A DNA stretch of 64,000 nucleotides from Thalassomonas haliotis (lineage in GTDB: Bacteria; Pseudomonadota; Gammaproteobacteria; Enterobacterales; Alteromonadaceae), in NCBI RefSeq assembly GCF_028657945.1, contig NZ_CP059693.1:62001-126000 (forward strand). Reading direction: 5' to 3'. Positions 1 through 8,933 of the stretch are shown here, piece by piece; within the stretch, counting starts at the first letter, position 1, and every line of letters begins with the position of its first letter. The notes beneath the pieces were generated by a model. That model was not told where the DNA came from and did not search any database. It saw nothing but the letters and a program-made list of their open reading frames with translations. Made by a program: the position numbers and the translations under genes.

Positions 1-2
1 GT

Positions 3-599
3 ATCCGCGAGTTTAACCGCATCAGCTGGTTCGGCTTTTTAAAGTCCCGCTGGAACGACAGGTTGCAGGGGGCGGTGGTGAATATTCCTGAATTGGCGAC
101 CCCCCATTGCTGGCAGTATCCGGAGGCGAAAACCCGCTTTTTCGGTCACCTGGCGCAGTTTTACGCCGGGCAGGGCTTTATTCCGTTATCCCATAGTCCG
201 CTGACGGATAAATATTATTTTATGGATAACCATTCGGTGTGGCAGGGGCCGGGCGGTAACGATGACAAGGTTTTATCCTTGATCCAGACCACGCTTATTT
301 GCTGCCGTGTTGCCCATTACCTGAAGGTACAGATACGGGAATTGCTCGGCAGTTTTCTGTCCGCGGTGGAGTGTGAGCAGTATTTGTCAAAATGGTTGAG
401 TAAATATGTCTCCAATGTTTCCTCCGGCAATGATGAAACCCTGGCGAAATATCCGCTAAGAAGCGCCAAGGTCAAGGTCAGGGAAGCGAAAGCCTCGCCG
501 GGAGAATATGTCTGTGAGGTGTCGCTGCAACCCCAGTATCAGTTTGATATGTTTGCCGGGCAAATTATGCTGACCACAGATCTGGCGGAGTCTGCCTGA
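3..599 (+). CDS. tssC: TssC, T6SS contractile sheath large subunit (C-terminal part)
   Basis: The frame is open from the window edge, so the true start lies upstream; the Leu codon TTG at 63 is internal. The protein would pair with TssB to build the cytoplasmic sheath that contracts to fire the Hcp tube. The conserved C-terminal half is visible: WFGFLKSRWNDRLQG, an HYLKVQIRELLGSF-type helix, and the YPLRSAKVKVREA stretch followed by LQPQYQFD near the end. The final residues differ somewhat from the usual LRPHYQLD-type ending. The stop overlaps the tssE start (TGATG), which indicates translational coupling. tssB and hcp are presumably upstream, outside the window. Confidence 0.93.
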   Translation: MREFNRISWFGFLKSRWNDRLQGAVVNIPELATPHCWQYPEAKTRFFGHLAQFYAGQGFIPLSHSPLTDKYYFMDNHSVWQGPGGNDDKVLSLIQTTLICCRVAHYLKVQIRELLGSFLSAVECEQYLSKWLSKYVSNVSSGNDETLAKYPLRSAKVKVREAKASPGEYVCEVSLQPQYQFDMFAGQIMLTTDLAESA

Positions 600-1012
600 T
601 GGTTTTTATCCGCACCTTTATCAAAGATCACCAGGGGGGCGAAGACAGCCCTTTACTGAGATCGATTAAATATAATTTAAAGCAGCTGCTGGAAAGCGAA
701 GCGCCGCTGATGGTGCTGGACCGGGATCTCAAAGCCTGCCAGCATTCTATCCTGGCTTACGGCGTTGAAGACATCCAGAGCCTGAATTACCAGCTGGGCA
801 AGGGCATTTTTATTACCCGCATCAAGCAGCTGATCCACGACTTTGAGCAAAGAATAGAAAACCTGGAGATCACTATCCTGACCAATGAAGAAAAACAAAA
901 CGCGATACGTTTTATCATTGCCGGCGATTTGGTTAACGGCCAGGAATTTCAGCTCAATAGCCTGCTTAATATCAGTGATTTTAGTATCACGCTGGAGGAT
1001 GAACTTGTTTGA
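599..1012 (+). CDS. tssE: TssE, gp25-like T6SS baseplate protein
   Basis: This 137-residue protein has the gp25/lysozyme-like baseplate fold expected between tssC and tssF. It should join TssF, TssG and TssK in the baseplate wedge that starts sheath assembly. Seen in the sequence are the SILAYGVEDIQSL segment near residues 50-62 and a later IxxFEQRIENLEI segment, both typical of TssE. The length is normal for the family. The ATG overlaps the tssC stop. Its last codons share DNA with a short + frame that begins at 999 and runs into a duplicated tssF start region. Confidence 0.92.
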   Translation: MVFIRTFIKDHQGGEDSPLLRSIKYNLKQLLESEAPLMVLDRDLKACQHSILAYGVEDIQSLNYQLGKGIFITRIKQLIHDFEQRIENLEITILTNEEKQNAIRFIIAGDLVNGQEFQLNSLLNISDFSITLEDELV

Positions 1013-1058
1013 TAAGGATTATTCTATTCCTGGGTTCGCTAGCCTGCCCGGTTATAAA

Positions 1059-1195
1059 CATGGAGAATCGATTTGTCTGAATCTCTTATAAATCATCGTT
1101 ATTTCGAGGGAAAAACTTCTTTATCTGCGGGTGCGGATGAGTGGGAAAAGCATGGGGAATTGATTTGTCTGAATTGCTAAACCGTTACTTCGAGC
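1059..1195 (+). repeat. Imperfect direct duplication of the tssF start region
   Basis: About 50 bases at 1059-1109 (catggagaatcgattt...) recur with differences at 1151-1195, roughly 92 bp apart. Both copies carry a purine-rich ribosome binding site and a TTG codon in the same relation. Only the second copy (TTG at 1165) continues into tssF; the first opens a short frame that stops near 1178. It looks like a decayed tandem duplication of the translation start. Confidence 0.7.
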
Positions 1196-2967
1196 GTGAG
1201 CTGGCGTTGGTCAGGCGCTCCGGCGATAAGTTTAAAGGTAAACATTCGGCTGCCGGCAACAGCATGCACCTGAATGAAAAGCGCTATGAAGATCCCAATA
1301 TTACCCGCTTGCTGGAGTCGGTGGCGTTATTAAGCGCGAAAAATGAGATGAAGCTGGATCAGCAGCTGCCGCATTTATCCAATGCTTTGTGCTCTGTGTT
1401 ATATCCTTCCTTTAACCAGTTATTGCCGTCGGTGATGAGTGTCAGTTTCGACGGCGAGCAAGAATTTGTTGAAAATATCCAGCTGAAGAAGGGCGAAGCT
1501 TTCAGTGTTAGTAATGACAAGGGGCAGCCCTGTCAGTTCCGTCTGTGCAACGATACCTTGCTTTCTCCGCTTACCTTAACAGAAGTTTCCGCCCGTTTTG
1601 CGCCTTTTCCTTTTGACTTGCCTGTGGCCCATGACGCCAATGCCGTGATCCAGTTGACCCTGGAAGCCAATGATGTTGAAGCTGTGATGGCGGAGCTGTC
1701 GCCGGAGAATTTAAGTCTTTATTTACATGGTTTCGGCCAGGGGGCGGCGGGTTTAATTGAATTATTACTGTCCCAGCTGACCCTGATTTCTGTTTCAGAT
1801 GAGCATTTTAGCGAGATGAAACTGCTGCCGGTGGAGAGTTTTCAACCCAGGTGCATAGATGAAGATTTCTCGGTATTAACGCGCCAGGGCAATGAATTTT
1901 CCGCCTACCAGATGATGCTGGAGTATTTTAATTACTCGGAGAAAAGAAAATATTTCCATATCCGGGACTTTAAATCGGCCTGCCAGGGCATTACCGGCAA
2001 TAAACTGGTGTTGAACCTGTTTGTTAAAGATATCCCGGCGGAGTATATCGGTCTGTTTGATACCAGTGTTTTTAAGCTCAATACCGCCTTAGTGATCAAC
2101 CAGTTTACCAACCGCGCCGAACCGATACATTACAACCATAAGCAATTATCCGCGCCTTTGGTGGCGGATGCCGTGAACCATAACGCCGATATCGATATTA
2201 TTTCCATCGAAAGCGTCAGTGAGGTTAAACCCGACGGCGAATATCCGCTGCAACCGTTATTTGCCAAGCGTTATTTCGATGAGAATAATGGCCTGCTCTG
2301 GTTCAGTGAAAGCCATGTCAATCATAAGAAAAAGTTTCAGCATCACCTGGTACTCAGTTTTGAACAGGCTGCGGTGCATCAGCTGCAAAACGGACACGAG
2401 CATTTATTAACGGCGCAGTTAAATTGCTGCAATGGCCGGGCGCCTTGTTCTATCAGTGCTGGCAGTGTGATGAAGCTTTCCGGGGCGCTCGAGTTGCCGG
2501 GTAAACTGATCAGCCATAATATTCCGACCGTGCCTTATTATCCGAACGAGTCCCAGGCGATTCACTGGAAGCTGGTGGAGCTGTTAACCACCAACTTCAG
2601 CGCGCTGATCAATAGCGATAATCCGACCGAGAAATTAAGAAACCTGTTATCGGTTTTCAGCCGTTCTTCGCAGCAGCAGGTGTTAACCAGTTCGATCCAG
2701 AAGGTGTCTTACCAGAAAAAAGTCGCCCGTTTGTATATCGACGGGGTCAATATTTTTACCTCAGGCACTTTGGTTAGTTTGGATATCTCGGTGTTTGACA
2801 AGAAAAACTCCATGAATATCTGGCTATTCACTCATTTGCTCAATCAGTTTTTTGCCGCCTTCTGCAGTTTTGACCGTTTTGTCGAACTTGAAGTTAAGCT
2901 GCTGACCGGCAAAGGGCCGCGGGTGATCCACTTTGAAAAGTACCATGGTAGCGGTCAATGTCTATAG
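1165..2967 (+). CDS. tssF: TssF, T6SS baseplate subunit
   Basis: TssF (VasA/ImpG) is a structural protein of the baseplate wedge with TssG and TssE. The N-terminus (ELLNRYFERELALVRR) matches the family's usual D-E-L-L-x-Y-Y-E-R-E-L start, and about 600 residues is normal. I place the start at TTG 1165 rather than GTG 1141, because GGGGA lies at 1154-1158 with six bases of spacing and the family N-terminus begins there. The C-terminus ends in the usual G-x-G-P-R-x-I region. The stop lies inside the tssG start, so the two genes overlap by ten bases. Confidence 0.93.
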   Translation: MSELLNRYFERELALVRRSGDKFKGKHSAAGNSMHLNEKRYEDPNITRLLESVALLSAKNEMKLDQQLPHLSNALCSVLYPSFNQLLPSVMSVSFDGEQEFVENIQLKKGEAFSVSNDKGQPCQFRLCNDTLLSPLTLTEVSARFAPFPFDLPVAHDANAVIQLTLEANDVEAVMAELSPENLSLYLHGFGQGAAGLIELLLSQLTLISVSDEHFSEMKLLPVESFQPRCIDEDFSVLTRQGNEFSAYQMMLEYFNYSEKRKYFHIRDFKSACQGITGNKLVLNLFVKDIPAEYIGLFDTSVFKLNTALVINQFTNRAEPIHYNHKQLSAPLVADAVNHNADIDIISIESVSEVKPDGEYPLQPLFAKRYFDENNGLLWFSESHVNHKKKFQHHLVLSFEQAAVHQLQNGHEHLLTAQLNCCNGRAPCSISAGSVMKLSGALELPGKLISHNIPTVPYYPNESQAIHWKLVELLTTNFSALINSDNPTEKLRNLLSVFSRSSQQQVLTSSIQKVSYQKKVARLYIDGVNIFTSGTLVSLDISVFDKKNSMNIWLFTHLLNQFFAAFCSFDRFVELEVKLLTGKGPRVIHFEKYHGSGQCL

Positions 2968-3944
2968 TTGAGCAGGCGTTAAGCAGGCCTGAGCAGTTTG
3001 ACCTGGTGCAGCTTATCCGCATCATCAACCGCTATACCCAGACGGCGCAACAGCCGTTTGAGCTGGTGCTTGAAGCCGATCCTATGCCCAATAACCGCTA
3101 TGCCAGCATCAGTGATTTTAGTCTTTCCGGCACTCAGGCGAAGATCACCAGCTGTGAAACTTCCCTGAGTTCGGGTAATGCCGTGGTGCCGGTTTATATC
3201 TATGAAGAATTGCTTAAGGCATTTCACAATGAAGAATATGCCTTATATGACTTTCTTAATATTTTTAACGACAGGTATTTTCACCTCTATGCCCGTACGG
3301 TGGAAAAGTCCTATTTATTGCTGACGGAAGAAAGCGACCGCTTTTTTGCCCGCGATCGCCATAACGCCACCCGGCAGCAGGAACAGTTGCTTGATTGCAT
3401 TGCCGCCTTAAGCGGTTTACCTGCCGGCGAGCAAACGAAAAACTGGCTGGGTTACGGCCTGATGCTGGGAATGCCCAACCGCTCCCGATACCAGTTACAG
3501 CAGGTATTGCAGGATTATTTTTCGTTAAGCTTATCGGTGCGCAGTAAAGCCCTGAGCAAACACCAGTTAACGGAAGAAAGCTGGACCCGCATCGGCGGCG
3601 CTAAACCGCAAAACAACCAGCTCGGCCAGGGATTTTTACTGGGGCAGAGATGTTACCTGGCGCAGCAGCGCCTGATCATCACCATAGAGCCGGAAAATGC
3701 CGATCAGCTGGCGCATTTATACCAGAGTAAAAACTGGTACCTGGAAATGGCGGATATGGCCCGCTGTTATTTACGGGATAAAACCGAAATAGAAATCTAC
3801 TTAAAAGCGCCGGACAACTGGTTTAAACGTATGGCCCTGAGTCCTGTTCCGGGCGAGAGTGTCCGCCTGGGCATGGGATTTCATATAAAAAGTTCGCAAC
3901 AACATCATGATGTTGTTTATTTGATTCACTTAGTAAAGGATTAA
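2958..3944 (+). CDS. tssG: TssG, T6SS baseplate subunit
   Basis: TssG (VasB/ImpH) binds TssF and links the baseplate wedge to the sheath and the TssK connectors. The 328-residue protein has the typical opening, with an FDLVQLIRIINRY helix, then the YEELLKAFHNEEYALYDFLN segment and FNDRYFHLYAR near residue 110. A Gly-rich ARIG/GQxFLLGQRC-type segment appears in the second half. It overlaps tssF and is followed four bases later by tssH, so it sits inside a tight operon. Confidence 0.92.
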   Translation: MSIVEQALSRPEQFDLVQLIRIINRYTQTAQQPFELVLEADPMPNNRYASISDFSLSGTQAKITSCETSLSSGNAVVPVYIYEELLKAFHNEEYALYDFLNIFNDRYFHLYARTVEKSYLLLTEESDRFFARDRHNATRQQEQLLDCIAALSGLPAGEQTKNWLGYGLMLGMPNRSRYQLQQVLQDYFSLSLSVRSKALSKHQLTEESWTRIGGAKPQNNQLGQGFLLGQRCYLAQQRLIITIEPENADQLAHLYQSKNWYLEMADMARCYLRDKTEIEIYLKAPDNWFKRMALSPVPGESVRLGMGFHIKSSQQHHDVVYLIHLVKD

Positions 3945-3948
3945 TTTT

Positions 3949-6552
3949 ATGCCACAGGTAAACTTAACCAATTTAATCGCCAAACTCGATCCTGCTTCTA
4001 AGCGGGCATTAGAGATGGCCGCCGGCGATGCCATGAACAGCCACTGCCCGGCGATAGAAATTGAGCATTGGTTAATCCAGTTAGTCTATAAACCCGACGC
4101 CGAGTTAAGCCGGTTTCTCCAGAGCCAGAACATCACCCCGGATCAGCTGGTAGGGGAGTTATCCACTAAGCTGGAAAAACTCAGCAAAGGTTTTGAAGGC
4201 CAGCCGACTTTAAGCGGCGATTTAACCGAATTGGTGAAAAATGCCTGGCTGATGGCCACGGTGGATTTTGGCCATAGCCAGCTGACGCCCTTACATTTGT
4301 TGTTGGCGAGTCAGCAGAAGAATGACTTTGGTGCGACTATTATGCCGTTAAAGGCGTTGGAGAATTATTCCGAGTCGGCATTAAAGGCGCAAATCTCGAA
4401 ATTAAAAGTCGCCTCAGGCAGCGGTACTGTGGCCGGTCCTGCGGTTGCCGGTGCCGTTTCCGGCGATGCCCTGGACAAGTATACCTCTAACCTGACCGAG
4501 CTGGCGCGTAACGGCCAATTGGATCAGGTACTGGGACGTAACCAGGAAGTACGCACCGCCATTGATATTTTATGCCGTAAGCGGCAAAACAACCCTATCC
4601 TGGTGGGTGAACCCGGAGTTGGTAAAACCGCAGTAGCAGAAGGCCTGGCGATACGCATTGCCTCAGGGGAAGTGCCTGCGGTGATCCGCGATGTCGAAAT
4701 CCACAGCCTGGATCTGGGGCTGCTGCAGGCAGGCGCCAGTGTTAAAGGGGAATTTGAGAACCGTCTTAAAGATGTTATCAATGAAGTGAAAAATTCGGAA
4801 AAGCCGATCATTGTCTTTATTGATGAAGCTCATACTTTAATTGGTGCCGGTGGCGCCGAAGGCCAGAACGATGCCGCCAACTTACTTAAACCGGCACTGG
4901 CCCGCGGCGAGTTCCGCACGGTTGCCGCCACAACCTGGGCGGAATATAAAAAATACTTTGAAAAAGACCCGGCACTGACCCGCCGCTTCCAGGTGGTAAA
5001 AGTGGAAGAACCGGGGGCGGAAGATGCGATCCAGATGCTCAGGGGCGTGGCCGAATCCCTGAAAAAACATCATAAGGTTTATATCCGCGAATCTGCGGTC
5101 GAGGCTGCGGTTAACCTTTCTATCCGCTACCTGCCATCGCGTATGTTGCCGGATAAAGCCATTAGTCTGCTTGATACCAGCTGTGCCCGTATTGCCCTGA
5201 CCCAGGGGGCCAAACCTGAGTCTATCGAGTCGCTTGAGCAGCAGCTGATGTACCTGAACAATGAGCTGGAAGTAATGGGGCGGGAAAATGCCATTTTTGA
5301 CAATGCCGACTTTGAACTGGAAAAGCTTAAAGATACTATTGCCGATACCGAAACTCAGTTAACCGCCTTAAACGGGCGCTGGCAGCAAGAGCTGGAGCTG
5401 GTGGATGAGGTACTCGCGCTGCAAACCGAGGTCAGCGACAATCTTGAAAGCGGTGATCAGGACGATGAGAAGCATAGCTTGCTTAACAACAAGCTGTCGG
5501 CACTGGAAGCCCTGCAGGCGGGGGAGCCGCTGGTTAATGCCATGGTGGATGATATCACCATCGCCCAGGTGGTTGCTGCCTGGACCGGCATTCCTGTCGG
5601 TAACATGTTACACGATGAAGTAAAGAAATTACTGACCATAGAAGATGAACTGCATAAGCGGGTGATCGGCCAGAGCACAGCCATCAGCGAGCTGGCCAAG
5701 AGTATCCGGATTTCCCGTGCCGGGTTAACCGATAGCCGTAAACCTATCGGTGTGTTCCTGATGTGTGGCCCGAGCGGGGTCGGTAAAACCGAAACTGCCG
5801 TCGCCCTGACCGATTTATTGTACGGCGGCAGCAATGATATGACGGTTATCAATATGACCGAATTTAAGGAAGAGCATAAGATTTCCATGCTGTTGGGCGC
5901 ACCTGCCGGTTATGTCGGTTTCGGCAAGGGCGGGGTGCTTACCGAAGCGGTCAGGCGCAACCCATATTCTGTGTTGCTGCTTGATGAAATGGAAAAGGCC
6001 CATCCGGGTGTACATGATCTGTTTTACCAAATCTTCGATAAAGGCAGCATTCAGGACAGTGAAGGTCGCAGCGTAGACTTTCGCAATACCATTATTATCA
6101 TGACCTCCAATGCCGCCGATCAGGCAATTTGCGATGTTTGTGAGCAGGAGCCTGAGCGTTTAGCCAATGAAGAGCTGGTTACCCGGATACGTCCGGCGTT
6201 GCAGGAATACTTTAAACCGGCTTTCCTTGGCCGTGCCACGGTCGTGCCTTATTATCCGCTTAATAACGAAGAGCTAAGCAAAATTTGTGATATTGCCCTT
6301 AACCGCATCCGCAAAAAACTGGCGGAGCAATATAAGGCGAGCTTCAGCTACGACGACGCTTTTGTGCAATATGTGATCAGTAAAAACAGCGACCCGACTA
6401 CCGGCGCGCGGGGCATAGAGCAAATCATTAACCGCTCGCTGATGCCGCGCCTGGCGGAGCAGTGCATTACTTTGCTCAGCGAAGGCAAAGCCATTAACTC
6501 GGTTGAGGTAAGTTGCTCTGATGTGGACGATTTTGAAGTTATAATCAACTAG
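3949..6552 (+). CDS. tssH: TssH/ClpV, T6SS sheath-disassembling AAA+ ATPase
   Basis: This Clp/Hsp100-type ATPase extracts TssB/TssC from contracted sheaths for reuse. Domains in order: an N-terminal Clp-N region (1-150), a first AAA+ module with Walker A GEPGVGKT at 220-227 and Walker B IDEAH at 291-295, a middle coiled-coil region (about 420-500), and a second AAA+ module with Walker A GPSGVGKT at about 607-614 and a LLLDEMEKAHP segment near 674. At 867 residues it is close to full ClpV length. The ATG at 3949 follows a good AAGGA site. Both nucleotide sites look intact. Confidence 0.96.
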   Translation: MPQVNLTNLIAKLDPASKRALEMAAGDAMNSHCPAIEIEHWLIQLVYKPDAELSRFLQSQNITPDQLVGELSTKLEKLSKGFEGQPTLSGDLTELVKNAWLMATVDFGHSQLTPLHLLLASQQKNDFGATIMPLKALENYSESALKAQISKLKVASGSGTVAGPAVAGAVSGDALDKYTSNLTELARNGQLDQVLGRNQEVRTAIDILCRKRQNNPILVGEPGVGKTAVAEGLAIRIASGEVPAVIRDVEIHSLDLGLLQAGASVKGEFENRLKDVINEVKNSEKPIIVFIDEAHTLIGAGGAEGQNDAANLLKPALARGEFRTVAATTWAEYKKYFEKDPALTRRFQVVKVEEPGAEDAIQMLRGVAESLKKHHKVYIRESAVEAAVNLSIRYLPSRMLPDKAISLLDTSCARIALTQGAKPESIESLEQQLMYLNNELEVMGRENAIFDNADFELEKLKDTIADTETQLTALNGRWQQELELVDEVLALQTEVSDNLESGDQDDEKHSLLNNKLSALEALQAGEPLVNAMVDDITIAQVVAAWTGIPVGNMLHDEVKKLLTIEDELHKRVIGQSTAISELAKSIRISRAGLTDSRKPIGVFLMCGPSGVGKTETAVALTDLLYGGSNDMTVINMTEFKEEHKISMLLGAPAGYVGFGKGGVLTEAVRRNPYSVLLLDEMEKAHPGVHDLFYQIFDKGSIQDSEGRSVDFRNTIIIMTSNAADQAICDVCEQEPERLANEELVTRIRPALQEYFKPAFLGRATVVPYYPLNNEELSKICDIALNRIRKKLAEQYKASFSYDDAFVQYVISKNSDPTTGARGIEQIINRSLMPRLAEQCITLLSEGKAINSVEVSCSDVDDFEVIIN

Positions 6553-6563
6553 TTGAGAAAACG

Positions 6564-7283
6564 ATGGCCCAACAGATATTTTTTAACATGTTAAAACTTA
6601 TTCCCCTGTTATTATGGCTGCACTCCCAGATGGCATGGGGGGTTGGGCCGGACAGACTGATGCTGAGTACCCAGGAGTGGCCGCCATACCAAAGTTATTC
6701 TGAAGATCAGATTTCCGGACTGGCGGTAAGTCGGGTAAAATGCGTGCTCAGGCAAATGGAACAGCCGTATCAGCTGACCATGACCAACTGGGCCAAGGCG
6801 CAGCTGAACGTGCAAAACAATGTACAGCACGGCTTTTTTATTACCGAAAAAACGCCGGAGCGTGACCGCTATGCGGTATTCTCCAAGCCGATGATCAGCC
6901 ATCACTGGTACTGGTATTATTCCAATGCGTTAACGGATACCAGTATCTCGGATATCAATAAGCTCAAATGGAAGGTCAGCGCCAAGTTCGGCTCGCAAAA
7001 GTGGTTTTATTTGCATAACAATGGTTATGACGTGGTTAAAAAACCACGCAATATGAAGAATTTACTGGATATGTTGTTACATAACGAAGTGGATGCCATT
7101 TTAGTCGATGAACTGGCGATGCAGGTGGAATTAAAACGTAAAGGCATGACGGCGAACAGCTTTCGTAACCGTTTAGTCGCCACTAAACCTATGGGGGTTT
7201 ATTTTAATAAACGCTTTGTTAATCGTTACCCCGGGTTTATGGAAGAATTTAACCAGGCAGTTGGCACCTGCTCAGAACAATAA
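6564..7283 (+). CDS. Periplasmic solute-binding-like protein (SBP_bac_3 type) within the T6SS operon
   Basis: A 239-residue protein with a signal peptide (hydrophobic 8-22, cleavage near AWG). The mature part resembles small family-3 amino-acid-binding proteins: an early TQEWPPYQSYSEDQISGL segment, a W-A-K-A-Q-L helix, and a later LLHNEVDAILVDEL strand-helix. It begins 11 bases after tssH and ends five bases before the FHA gene, so it should be co-transcribed. It is not a known T6SS core component. No permease or ATPase gene is nearby. It may act as a periplasmic sensor or an accessory protein, but the role is unknown. A second protein of this type is encoded at 61514. Confidence 0.7.
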   Translation: MAQQIFFNMLKLIPLLLWLHSQMAWGVGPDRLMLSTQEWPPYQSYSEDQISGLAVSRVKCVLRQMEQPYQLTMTNWAKAQLNVQNNVQHGFFITEKTPERDRYAVFSKPMISHHWYWYYSNALTDTSISDINKLKWKVSAKFGSQKWFYLHNNGYDVVKKPRNMKNLLDMLLHNEVDAILVDELAMQVELKRKGMTANSFRNRLVATKPMGVYFNKRFVNRYPGFMEEFNQAVGTCSEQ

Positions 7284-7288
7284 TCATT

Positions 7289-8317
7289 ATGGCAATTACA
7301 ATACAACTGACAGAAGTCCCTGAAAATGAACAGGTCCCGAGCCGGGTATTTACCGTGCCTAAAACAGGCGGGGACTTTGGCAGCGCCTTTGATTGCGTAT
7401 TACAGCTGCCGGACCGTACCGGTAAAGTGGCCCCGAAACACGGGGTCTTTATCGCGGAAAAAAATGGTATCTCACTGGCGGCTATAAACGGGCACGCTCT
7501 AAAAGTTAACGGCAAACCGCTGGCGTCCGGCAGGAATATCAAGCTTGAAGACGGTTTGATGATCGAAGTGGCAGACTATATGTTGCTGGTCAGTGAGCCC
7601 ATAGAACAAGTAAGCGGGCAGCAAGAAGATGAATTTAACTCCGGCCCTGTGGCGGCGAAGCAGGCGGATGTGCATTTTTCCCTTGAAGATGACTGGGATA
7701 ATGATTTGGATTTAGTGATGGCAGAAGACAAAAAACAAACCCAGGCAGGGCAGGAAGAACAGGCGCATTTTGCCTTTAACGGCGTGCTGGTGGATGATCC
7801 CTTTGATGAAGACCCTTTTGCCGATGCCGAGCTGAGCCTGCAAGGGGAAAACGAGAGTTTAGTTTTTGAAGAAAGCGAGGGCGAGCCTCAGGTGGAAAGG
7901 GTGGTTCAACAAGACGAAACCGCTGACTTAGTATTGCAGCCCAGGGGAGAAGCCCCCGCCAATCCTCAGGTGGATCGTTTGATGGCCTTGCTGGAATCCC
8001 AGGTGGCCAGTGCCAATGAGCAGCAAAGCCGGTTACAGCAGGCGCTGGATAAAACCCTGGATGTTTTTCTCGATGAGTTTTCCCCTTTGCACCTGGAAGA
8101 AGGTTACAGTGATTTTGCCACGCCGCTGTTTACACAAAAAGAAGCGCAATACTGGCGTCAGTACCGCAAATCCTTTAACCGGCGCTTAAACAAGGGGGAG
8201 TATCACCGCTTGTTTAAAGCAATCCTGCTTGAAAATATGCAAAGTGATGTGAGAGACGGTATGAATGACGGTATGCAAAAAAACAGATCTAAAAATATGC
8301 AGGGAAACAAAAGTTAA
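7289..8317 (+). CDS. tagH: TagH/Fha, T6SS-associated FHA-domain protein
   Basis: A 342-residue protein with an N-terminal FHA-like domain (about 1-110), an acidic low-complexity middle (about 120-220), and a C-terminal helical region (about 225-330) containing the QYWRQYRKSFNRRL segment typical of T6SS FHA proteins. In other systems such proteins are phosphorylated by PpkA and promote assembly at the membrane complex. The FHA core keeps the C-terminal HxxN-NG pattern, but the usual Gly-Arg and Ser of the phosphothreonine pocket are not obvious (it reads KVAPKHG). No kinase or phosphatase gene is in the window. The stop overlaps the tssJ start. Confidence 0.88.
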   Translation: MAITIQLTEVPENEQVPSRVFTVPKTGGDFGSAFDCVLQLPDRTGKVAPKHGVFIAEKNGISLAAINGHALKVNGKPLASGRNIKLEDGLMIEVADYMLLVSEPIEQVSGQQEDEFNSGPVAAKQADVHFSLEDDWDNDLDLVMAEDKKQTQAGQEEQAHFAFNGVLVDDPFDEDPFADAELSLQGENESLVFEESEGEPQVERVVQQDETADLVLQPRGEAPANPQVDRLMALLESQVASANEQQSRLQQALDKTLDVFLDEFSPLHLEEGYSDFATPLFTQKEAQYWRQYRKSFNRRLNKGEYHRLFKAILLENMQSDVRDGMNDGMQKNRSKNMQGNKS

Positions 8318-8838
8318 TGTTCGGGAAAAGCTTATCTTCTTATGTGCCTTTGGGGTTTATGCTGCTGACAGCGGCGGTGTTTACCAGTGGCTGCAGTGCT
8401 ATGTTTGGTTCGGATGAGCCAGAGGTGGTTACTTATCCTATGAGCATAGTGGCCGGGGATGACATCAATCCGTCCGAGCTCAGTCCGGCGAATCCGGTGA
8501 TCCTGCATTTGTACCAGCTAAATAACCTGGAGCCGTTCCAAAGTGCCGAAGTGATCGATTTATACCAGCAGGATGCCACTTTGCTGGCAGACAGCTTGGT
8601 GCATAAAACCTCTTTGCCCAGTGTCTTGCCGAAAGAAAACCGCAAGTTGGATATCAATATTCTCCCCGGCACTAAGTATTTAGCCGTTTTTGCCGAGTTT
8701 GCCAGTTATGGCCAGGCAAAGACCCGGGCCTGGGTTGATGTCAGTAACCTGGAAGACGATGATATCGAAGGTTTTACCGTGGCAATTAATCTGCTGACCT
8801 TAAACATACAGGCGGTTGAAGATAGCGGTTGGTGGTAA
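8317..8838 (+). CDS. tssJ: TssJ, T6SS outer-membrane lipoprotein
   Basis: A 173-residue lipoprotein with a hydrophobic signal and the lipobox TSGC (Cys26), so it should be anchored to the outer membrane and bind the periplasmic end of TssM. After the lipobox come a short linker and a beta-rich domain with the NPVILHLYQLNNLEPFQSA segment typical of TssJ (VasD). It overlaps the FHA gene by one base and is followed by 95 bases before tssK. That gap holds a weak hairpin (ggcatg...catgcc) at about 8858-8878. Confidence 0.92.
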   Translation: MFGKSLSSYVPLGFMLLTAAVFTSGCSAMFGSDEPEVVTYPMSIVAGDDINPSELSPANPVILHLYQLNNLEPFQSAEVIDLYQQDATLLADSLVHKTSLPSVLPKENRKLDINILPGTKYLAVFAEFASYGQAKTRAWVDVSNLEDDDIEGFTVAINLLTLNIQAVEDSGWW

Positions 8839-8933
8839 TTTTGCCGGGTTTTGGACGGCATGTTGCTAAAGCATGCCTTGATAAATGTTTTAACAAGTAA
8901 CGTGATAATTAAGAATAATATTGGAGAAATACA

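Noticed and set aside
999..1091. Short + frame overlapping the end of tssE
   Set aside because: It runs over the duplicated tssF start and matches no family; better explained by the duplication.
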